From JAGVPT01 sp035500675 (GTDB taxonomy: Bacteria; Bacteroidota; Ignavibacteria; UBA10030; UBA8401), in NCBI GenBank assembly GCA_035500675.1, contig DATJXA010000024.1, forward strand, positions 1 to 7,626: a stretch of 7,626 nt of DNA. The letters are read 5' to 3'. Below are positions 1-5,837 of the stretch, one piece after another (position 1 is the first letter of the stretch; each line of letters starts with the position of its first letter). Position numbers and translations under genes: made by a program. The notes under the pieces are model-generated. The model was not told where the DNA came from. It saw nothing but the letters and a program-made list of their open reading frames with translations, and did no database searches.

Positions 1-852
1 AGGAATTGTTCCCTTATACTGCAGTCCCGGGAATACGCCCGTGTAGACCGAAGCATTGACCGTGCCGTTATCGGGGGCAGGATCGCTCACGGAGCGAGGG
101 ACTGCCAACGTCACGAGTGTCGATGTATTGTTCAGCGTAAGCCAGCTCGATGATGACGTCGTGTCATTCAGCGCGATGCGGAAAGAAACTATCGTATTGT
201 CTCCGTCGTCATCGTGACCGACCCAGGAAAAAGTTGCAACGGTGTAAGTCGTCTCAGGTTGTTGTATCGTGGACGAATCGACAAGATTGGCGGCAAATTG
301 GACCGTCGGCGGCGTGTTGCGGATGGGAAAAAGCAGTATGGCCCCCTTCGGATCCGCTGCTGGCTGGAGATTGCTCAACACGACATCGCCGGCATCATAA
401 ATACCATTCGTGTCCACATCCCAGTACGGCTGCGGGCTCATCCTGACAATTGCACCTTGCGGCAGGTTCTTTGCCGGCTTAAACGTATTGTCAACGGCGC
501 GAACTACGACAATAAAGCTGTCACGGATCGTGCGGAGTGGAAGCGCAATTAACGAATCAGTCGTCGTGACCCACGTGTACGTTATAGTATCGGGGGAAGG
601 AATTTTGGTCGGGGCCGGTTTAAAATTTCCGACTGCCAAAAGGTAGCCTTGCACCATCCCATCCGGATCCTCTCCGTACCAATACACATGCTGCCGCGAG
701 ACCGTCTCACGGAGAACGGAGTCCGGTTCGAGCCAAAGCCGGGTCGAGGGCGGAACATTTGCCTTCGGTTCGTCTGTATATTCTTTGGTGCAGCTACCGA
801 ACAAAAGAATACACGCAGAAAGAATAATGACAGAAAGAAAATATCGATTCAT
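1..852 (-). CDS. Secreted lipoprotein with FN3/Ig-like W-x-G-x-D-x-D-G repeats, 3'-truncated by window edge
   Basis: The reading frame starts at ATG 852 and stays open for 284 codons to base 1, so the C-terminus lies outside. A TAA codon sits in frame directly before this ATG, so it is the earliest possible ATG; no good Shine-Dalgarno is seen. The N-terminus (MNRYFLSVII then LSACILLFGSC) is a lipoprotein signal peptide with Cys21 as the likely lipidated residue; Phe at -3 is a slightly unusual lipobox. After Cys21 comes a Pro/Thr-rich linker, then two similar beta-type segments marked by WYGEDPDG (residues 58-65) and WVGHDDDG (210-217). Between them is an Asp-rich, possibly calcium-binding stretch (DVDTNGIYDAGD, 145-156). 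The second segment opens with NTPPTVQF, a common start of FN3/Ig-like domains in FCB surface proteins. No enzyme motif is visible. It is probably anchored in the outer membrane. Its function is unknown; whether it carries a catalytic C-terminal domain cannot be seen. The lipoprotein call is firm, the domain type is inferred. Confidence 0.85.
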   Translation of the reverse strand, partial: MNRYFLSVIILSACILLFGSCTKEYTDEPKANVPPSTRLWLEPDSVLRETVSRQHVYWYGEDPDGMVQGYLLAVGNFKPAPTKIPSPDTITYTWVTTTDSLIALPLRTIRDSFIVVVRAVDNTFKPAKNLPQGAIVRMSPQPYWDVDTNGIYDAGDVVLSNLQPAADPKGAILLFPIRNTPPTVQFAANLVDSSTIQQPETTYTVATFSWVGHDDDGDNTIVSFRIALNDTTSSSSWLTLNNTSTLVTLAVPRSVSDPAPDNGTVNASVYTGVFPGLQYKGTIP

Positions 853-960
853 TTATTGCCGGTGCGCCACTCAACAGCGGATTTGCCGTACGTATTTTTT
901 AACTTGATCAACGTTTGAGGCGAGCTTCTTCTATAGATTGAATTTTCATGGACGTTTCCG

Positions 961-972
961 GAGCGATCGCTC
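961..972. repeat. 12-base perfect palindrome GAGCGATCGCTC
   Basis: This perfect palindrome lies in the gap between the 766-residue protein gene and the lipoprotein gene, 18 bases beyond the large hairpin. Overlapping bases 959-976 can also fold as a CGGAG/CTCCG hairpin. It could be a second small RNA stem, a binding site for a dimeric regulator of the lipoprotein gene, or chance. It contains the octamer GCGATCGC. Function is not shown. Confidence 0.35.
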
Positions 973-990
973 TCCGAGACCTCACGATCC

Positions 991-1027
991 CGGCCGCCCA
1001 TTCTTCATAACGACATTTGGGCGGCCG
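991..1027 (-). terminator. GC-rich 10-bp hairpin downstream of the 766-residue protein gene
   Basis: The arms CGGCCGCCCA (991-1000) and TGGGCGGCCG (1018-1027) are perfect inverted complements around a 17-base loop. The structure begins 16 bases after the TAA of the gene ending at 1044, where a terminator would be expected for minus-strand transcription. No run of U follows the stem, so it is not a textbook intrinsic terminator. It could instead protect the 3' end of the mRNA, act with Rho, or bind a protein. The inverted repeat is certain; the terminator role is inferred. Confidence 0.5.
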
Positions 1028-1043
1028 TCATCCTCATGGGTAA

Positions 1044-3344
1044 TTATTTCAGCAGCAACATTTTCCTGACCTGCGTAAATATTCCCGAAGAGACCCGATA
1101 AAAATATATTCCGCTCGCAAGCCTCGATGCGTCGAACAGAACATTGTATGTCCCGGCTGATTGCTGCGTGTTCACGAGCGTTGCGACTTGTTGACCGAGG
1201 ATATTATAGACTCTCAACGTCACCATTCCAGCCGTCGGGATCGCATACCGGATCGTCGTAGAAGGGTTGAACGGGTTCGGATAATTCTGTTCGAGCGAGA
1301 ACTGGGCCGGAAGGACCGTTCGATCCTCTTTTACAGCAGTCGTAACGACATTGACATAATCGCTGTTCGTCCTCGGCTCGACCTTGTAATTATTATTTTC
1401 ATAATAGATAATGCCGATGAGCTTCCCGATTTTATTTCCCGTCTTCAACACAGTATATCCGCTGGACGCTTTCGACGTATCGTTCGTGTATGTGTTGCGT
1501 CCATCGCTTCGGACGAGGATCGGGGCCGAACTATTGGTGACTTCAAACTCCGTCGGCTCGACAAAAATAGGGTTGATATTTGCGACGGTACACGTATCGA
1601 ACTCGACCAGCATCCCCTCATACGGCTCAGCTCCGAGGTTCCCATTGCTCACTCCCGGTCCGAATACGGACGTTAGTAACTTTACCGGTGCGGGCAACGG
1701 ATTGTGATGGGAGATAATACGGACCGAAGTGACAAACTCAAGCTGCGTCACATCCGCACGTTCAGTCACCTGCCCGGCGACGATCACGCTGTCGCCGTTC
1801 GCAATTTTTGCTAATATCGAATCCGGCCCTGTGATCCATAGACCGCTAAACGGCTGATTGGTACTTTGGATATAATATGCGTTCGTTCCCCCAGTGCTAA
1901 TCGGGGAAAGTAATAAGCTCGCGGTGTCTGCGGTGACAATACCGCCTGTGGAATCAACCGCGCCGACATACGGGCTACGGCCGTTCACGTACGGAGTGTA
2001 TTGAATATCATGGATCGATAATATCGGCTGTGCAGTTCTATCAAGGACTTTATAGAAGAAAAATCCGCCCGAGGTATCGTACTGCGTCAAGAAGCCGCTG
2101 TTTGCAAGGATCGAAAAACTTGCGTTCTTGTCGATAACTTTAACAAAATAGCGGACCGTTGTTCCAGCGGGCTCCAGAGGAATGTGAGCCTGAAATGTCG
2201 AATCGACCGTCACCTGAGGCGCGGTCATGTTGATTTTTTGCCAGCTGCCGTTGTTGATGCTGTACCACAATTGCACAGAATCGACAGGATATGTTACCGC
2301 CAACGGGTTATACGATTGGTATGCCTGAGCGGTAACGAGCGGAGTGCTGTCTTTTGAAACCACGACAGGATAGCGTCTTTCCGTCGCAACTCCTGGCGGT
2401 GCTTTCAAATTATAGACGATGTCGCCGGGGAACATAGGACAAATGCGATATCCTCGCGCGGATTCCCCTCCTGACGACGTTGCTACATAGCCGCGGATCG
2501 TGTCAATAACTGTCCCCGCGGGAGGGACCTTGTAGCTCGTATCCGCCGGAGTGGTCGGTTGTGCCTGCGCGCTCGGACTTAACGTGAAATGATAAGACCA
2601 GTCATAATCGGAAAGCTGATTTCCTTGGGCGTCGGTAAAAAAGAATGTGCCGCGGCTCGTGTTGACGTTTCCGACCACAGTGACGTTTGTTATATAGACA
2701 TACTTCGATTCCCATTGTTCAGCGCTAGAGAATTTTATTTTGCCCCCCGGATTTACTCCAACGTTGAAATCTGTGACGCTAAGATGGACGGGAGGGGGAA
2801 GAGGATGTCCGGATGATAGAATTGCAACCGGCGTGCCTGGAATCGGAGCGAACTGCGTCAGGCTGTTCATTTGACTCAGCGGGAACTCCGAGATCGTGCC
2901 CGTCATTTCGATGATGTCTCCCTGCTCGACGTCGAAGTATCCGTCCGCATCAAAGGAGGCAGAATCGCTGGGGTAGCGGACGAGAATTCCGCTCCACGGC
3001 TGCGACCCGAGTGAACCGGTGTCAACGACACCGAGTGTGAATCCGCTCGCTGTATAACTGATGACTCGGGGCTGCACGGTCACAAGCGCCACCACGGTGA
3101 CAGTGTCGTTATTGTACGCCGACGTTTGCAGCGTCCATCTCGCCCCGGTATTGTACCCTAAAGAATCAGCGATCTTCAGCGAATCGGCAGAAACGAACTG
3201 TATGTCATGGATCGTCACGAGCGGGTATGACGTCGTCTTGAACGGCGAAAAATGACGCTTTGAAACGCGCGCCGTAGGGTTGTTTGCATAGACGCTCGCA
3301 ACCCCCATCACGATGAAAAATGCAACCAATAGAAATTTTTTCAT
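1044..3344 (-). CDS. Secreted T9SS cargo protein with two OB-fold-like modules and a Por sorting tail
   Basis: This gene encodes 766 residues from ATG 3344, supported by a strong Shine-Dalgarno. Residues 1-20 form a Sec signal peptide ending in VYA. Residues 41-312 and 438-668 are two related modules. Each begins with a TIHDIQF/SIHDIQY motif, has a WSGI/FSGL strand, a GD-(I/S)-(I/V) strand, and a PLPPPVHL/PLPAPVKL boundary, and closes with a Y-(R/K)-(I/V)-x-P-x(4)-D pattern. This resembles the OB-fold-like domains of bacterial extracellular nucleases and DUF5689-type proteins. Between them (322-433) is an Ig/FN3-like domain with WYSINNGSW and VRYFVKVID strands. Residues 677-766 are a canonical T9SS type A sorting tail, so the protein should cross the outer membrane and be released or anchored on the surface. 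No nuclease or other catalytic domain is seen, so binding or adhesion is more likely than catalysis. Export and sorting are firm; the OB-fold assignment is a judgement from sequence pattern; the ligand is unknown. Confidence 0.9.
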   Translation of the reverse strand: MKKFLLVAFFIVMGVASVYANNPTARVSKRHFSPFKTTSYPLVTIHDIQFVSADSLKIADSLGYNTGARWTLQTSAYNNDTVTVVALVTVQPRVISYTASGFTLGVVDTGSLGSQPWSGILVRYPSDSASFDADGYFDVEQGDIIEMTGTISEFPLSQMNSLTQFAPIPGTPVAILSSGHPLPPPVHLSVTDFNVGVNPGGKIKFSSAEQWESKYVYITNVTVVGNVNTSRGTFFFTDAQGNQLSDYDWSYHFTLSPSAQAQPTTPADTSYKVPPAGTVIDTIRGYVATSSGGESARGYRICPMFPGDIVYNLKAPPGVATERRYPVVVSKDSTPLVTAQAYQSYNPLAVTYPVDSVQLWYSINNGSWQKINMTAPQVTVDSTFQAHIPLEPAGTTVRYFVKVIDKNASFSILANSGFLTQYDTSGGFFFYKVLDRTAQPILSIHDIQYTPYVNGRSPYVGAVDSTGGIVTADTASLLLSPISTGGTNAYYIQSTNQPFSGLWITGPDSILAKIANGDSVIVAGQVTERADVTQLEFVTSVRIISHHNPLPAPVKLLTSVFGPGVSNGNLGAEPYEGMLVEFDTCTVANINPIFVEPTEFEVTNSSAPILVRSDGRNTYTNDTSKASSGYTVLKTGNKIGKLIGIIYYENNNYKVEPRTNSDYVNVVTTAVKEDRTVLPAQFSLEQNYPNPFNPSTTIRYAIPTAGMVTLRVYNILGQQVATLVNTQQSAGTYNVLFDASRLASGIYFYRVSSGIFTQVRKMLLLK

Positions 3345-3352
3345 AACACCCT

Positions 3353-3358
3353 CCTCCT
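3353..3358 (-). promoter_or_regulatory. Strong Shine-Dalgarno (AGGAGG) for the 766-residue protein gene
   Basis: On the minus strand the leader reads AAGGAGGAGGG, with AGGAGG eight bases before ATG 3344. It fixes this start codon. The lipoprotein gene and the GTG of the 775-residue protein have no comparable site, so this gene may be translated more strongly than its neighbours. Confidence 0.85.
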
Positions 3359-3425
3359 TATTCTTTGAGATTAATAATTTAAAATGATTGAGTTTACATT
3401 TTTTCCCAACATCCGAAGATCCAGC

Positions 3426-5753
3426 TTATTTTATCACGGCAAATTTTCCTCTTTTGATTGCGCCGGTCGCGAGATCTTTCACCGTAAAAAGATACAGTCC
3501 CGTTGCGATCGCTTGGTCGTATTTGGATATCAAGTCCCACGCGTGTTCTCCGCCCGCAAACTGAGCGGGAATACCAAGGCCGGAATAATCGTCGAACCAT
3601 TTGATCCCCGACCCGTTATAAGTCGAAGCATCATGCGTGAACTCCGCGACAAGATCGCCGGACAGTGTGTAGATCTTGATCTCGGCATGCGCCGGTAAAT
3701 TATAAAAATAAATTTTCCGATCCCTCTCGCCAGTCTTATCCCAAGCCGCCCCTGCGTAATATGGGTTGGGATAGACGCCGACTTCGGCGGCTTTATTTGA
3801 GGTCGGAGGAGTCCCGGGAATCACCCGGACAATGACCTTTGCGCTCTCGAGGCTCGGCAATTGGTTTGCCGAATCCCCCTGATCGAACGCCGATACGCCG
3901 TACAAATACTGCCACCCATTCAAACTTGTGATGTTGTCCCCTATCGGAGGGAAGCGATACCAATATTGAACGGTATCTCCAGGAAATATCTTCGGGGTGT
4001 CGAGTTTGATCTTGCCAAAGCCCGTGTTGTAGCCGATGTTATCGTCCGCGCGGTCATACTCGCCAACAAGGCTGAGCGAGAGGATGAAATTCGTCGGATC
4101 TTTGATGTCCGCACCGGCGGCCGATCGGTATACTCTGTATCCTTCGAAATCGTACCTTCTGCTGATCGGGTCGAAACTCTCTTCCGCCTGCGTCCTGTCC
4201 CAATAGATGATCGCTTGCTGATTCTCGACTTCGGCGCGCACGCGGGGCTGGCGCGGCGGCTGGGGGAGCGAGTAACGGCTGAGTTTTCCGTCCCCGTTGA
4301 TATCCTCTCCCGGGTCGAGCCTATTGTTCCCGTTCAAGTCTTCACCGTCGTACGCCTGCTGCGCCCATGTTGCGTTCGAGTATAACGTTTTGCGCAGCGA
4401 AGCATTCTTATAATCATCGCTCGGTAAACCGGTCCCGCTTTTTTTTGCACAGATAATGGCGAATACAACGTTGATACTGTCCCCGGGAGCAAGCGAAGGA
4501 TAGGGGCCGACCGAGAGAAGATCAACCAAGTTCGATGGCGCGATACCGATTGTCACGCCGTCCGACAACACTGGCGTTCCCTGCGGTGTCCCGAGCGATT
4601 GAATATAATTCTTGCCTTCCATCGTCGACATCCTCTGATATTTTCCACGGTAGATATCGGCGGGATTATTATCCACGTCAGGATAAAAATAGACCTCGGT
4701 TCCTGAGCTTGTATTGTTGTATTTCCATCCGTTGTAGTATGTATCCTTGTAAAGGTCGCCGAGCGAATCGAGAGGATTGGAAGAAAATGTTCCCAATGAA
4801 TCGCGCTTAAGTGGAAAAGGATTTGTCCCCAGGAGCTTCAAACCGAAATACCCGTTCGCAGGAGGTCCGTAGGGTTGGCCATTGACATCGAACGTGTACG
4901 CCAAGCGCAGACTGTCGACATATCCCTTACCGCTGCTGAAAAAAGCGGAACTTGCTTGATACCCCGAGAGATTCATATTCCGCACGACAGCTTCGTTCCT
5001 CAAACCGACGTACATTCCGTCGATGGTATCATCACTGACATTCGTGATCGTATAATTCAGGATGACAAAAAAATCTGCAAACGGAAAGTTCCATGCATAC
5101 GTTTCCAAGTGAACGTCGACCCCAAGGGGTGTGTGGCTGGGGATTGAATCGCCGGTTACCGGATCGCGAGTATATTTGTCGGTGAAATCCATCGCAAAAT
5201 CCTGATGGCTCACGGCGTTGAGGTTAAAGTACGTGTTGCCGGACAATGAAGAACGTTCCACGATTTGCGATCCAGGCTCGTTCGTAAACTCGAAACCTGC
5301 ACCCAATTTCAGAGGATCGCCTCCGTCAGCACAAGCGGTTGAAACATGCGGGACCCCATCCTTCCGTTTGATACCGCCGATCCACAATCCCCCGAGAGCG
5401 AGATTTTCAATGCGGGAGCCTTTCGGGTATTCGCACGACGGTTGCGCGGGCCAATTATTGAAATTTGTTCCGAGGGTCCCGAAATTTGTGACCGTCAAAC
5501 GAAGATTGCCGACATCGGTGTATTTTGTGACATCGTCGTCGGCAATTTTTTTTAGGGACGGCAGTTCAGACGAAGTATTTGTCTGAGATAAAGCCGGTCG
5601 GTAGTTTATCGATAGAAAAAATGCGACAAAGACATGGAAAGCTAATTTTCGGCGCAGGGGCGTTTGCAAGGAGTACCAAAAAGCGATAGTGAAATTTCCA
5701 AAAAGAGTTATAAAGAGCGGTGAGTCTTTACAAGTGGAGTGAGGTGTGCCCAC
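3426..5753 (-). CDS. Large secreted multidomain protein with EF-hand-like loop, FN3-like domain and sorting-type C-terminus
   Basis: The longest frame has 775 codons from GTG 5753, but the first 28 residues look unlike a signal peptide. A better export signal runs from about residue 29 (TPLRRK, then LAFHVFVAFFLSI, then ALS before Gln57), so a TTG at 5669 may be the real start; neither has a Shine-Dalgarno. Residues 60-460 are a beta-rich region of unknown function with landmarks such as LALGGLWIGG (118-127) and three Cys in the mature part (108, 141, 435). Residues 472-483 match a 12-residue EF-hand loop (D472, N474, N476, D480, E483), followed by a shorter DINGDG copy. Residues 505-645 are FN3-like (IIYWDR, FEGYRVYRS, WQYLYGVSAFD). 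Residues 656-775 hold VGVYPNPYY, KIYFYNLP, IKIYTLSGDLV and a GLYLFTV...GKFAVIK end, a FlgD-Ig-like module resembling T9SS-linked tails but not the classical one. It is likely exported to the cell surface or beyond. The exact role is unknown. Confidence 0.87.
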   Translation of the reverse strand: MGTPHSTCKDSPLFITLFGNFTIAFWYSLQTPLRRKLAFHVFVAFFLSINYRPALSQTNTSSELPSLKKIADDDVTKYTDVGNLRLTVTNFGTLGTNFNNWPAQPSCEYPKGSRIENLALGGLWIGGIKRKDGVPHVSTACADGGDPLKLGAGFEFTNEPGSQIVERSSLSGNTYFNLNAVSHQDFAMDFTDKYTRDPVTGDSIPSHTPLGVDVHLETYAWNFPFADFFVILNYTITNVSDDTIDGMYVGLRNEAVVRNMNLSGYQASSAFFSSGKGYVDSLRLAYTFDVNGQPYGPPANGYFGLKLLGTNPFPLKRDSLGTFSSNPLDSLGDLYKDTYYNGWKYNNTSSGTEVYFYPDVDNNPADIYRGKYQRMSTMEGKNYIQSLGTPQGTPVLSDGVTIGIAPSNLVDLLSVGPYPSLAPGDSINVVFAIICAKKSGTGLPSDDYKNASLRKTLYSNATWAQQAYDGEDLNGNNRLDPGEDINGDGKLSRYSLPQPPRQPRVRAEVENQQAIIYWDRTQAEESFDPISRRYDFEGYRVYRSAAGADIKDPTNFILSLSLVGEYDRADDNIGYNTGFGKIKLDTPKIFPGDTVQYWYRFPPIGDNITSLNGWQYLYGVSAFDQGDSANQLPSLESAKVIVRVIPGTPPTSNKAAEVGVYPNPYYAGAAWDKTGERDRKIYFYNLPAHAEIKIYTLSGDLVAEFTHDASTYNGSGIKWFDDYSGLGIPAQFAGGEHAWDLISKYDQAIATGLYLFTVKDLATGAIKRGKFAVIK
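4275..4340 (-). other. EF-hand/dockerin-like calcium-binding segment inside the 775-residue protein
   Basis: This stretch encodes residues 472-493. D472, N474, N476, R478, D480 and E483 fall at positions 1, 3, 5, 7, 9 and 12 of an EF-hand calcium loop. A second partial loop (D484, N486, D488, K490) follows at once. It sits between the beta-rich N-terminal region and the FN3-like domain, so bound calcium could stiffen the linker. Calcium binding is inferred from ligand spacing only. Confidence 0.6.
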
Positions 5754-5761
5754 TCATAGGG

Positions 5762-5793
5762 CAAATATAAACGTAAAAGGGAGAAGAATCAAG
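5762..5793 (-). promoter_or_regulatory. Possible Bacteroidetes-type promoter ahead of the 775-residue protein gene
   Basis: On the minus strand TATATTTG (5762-5769) matches the Bacteroidetes -7 consensus TAnnTTTG exactly. CTTG (5790-5793), one base off the TTTG -33 element, lies 20 bases upstream, within the usual spacing. Transcription would then begin near 5755-5750, at or just before the GTG at 5753, which would favour a translation start further in. The match is short and could be chance in an AT-rich gap. Confidence 0.35.
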
Positions 5794-5837
5794 AAGGAGA
5801 GAATTAATTAACAGTACAACAATATTGAGGTAACGGG

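Noticed and set aside
150..918. Overlapping plus-strand open frames of 78-112 codons
   Set aside because: They are antisense to the lipoprotein frame, which is open across the whole of 852-1 with a lipobox and sensible domains. Their translations are rich in Arg, Cys and His with no recognisable motif.
1161..1676. 171-codon plus-strand open frame
   Set aside because: It is antisense to the well-supported 766-residue protein. Its Arg/Asp/Ile-rich translation is typical of a shadow frame, and it has no ribosome binding site.
3345..3425. Promoter or terminator between the two large secreted-protein genes
   Set aside because: Only an AT-rich stretch and a 3-bp UUCG mini-hairpin are present. Nothing matches a -7/-33 pair, so the two genes may be co-transcribed.
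3861..4385. 174-codon plus-strand open frame
   Set aside because: It is antisense to the FN3-like region and calcium loop of the 775-residue protein, whose motifs are clearly protein-coding on the minus strand.
5754..5837. Terminator after the transglycosylase gene
   Set aside because: The gap is AT-rich with only short AT palindromes (CAATATTG, TTAATTAA) and no GC stem, so no terminator can be supported.
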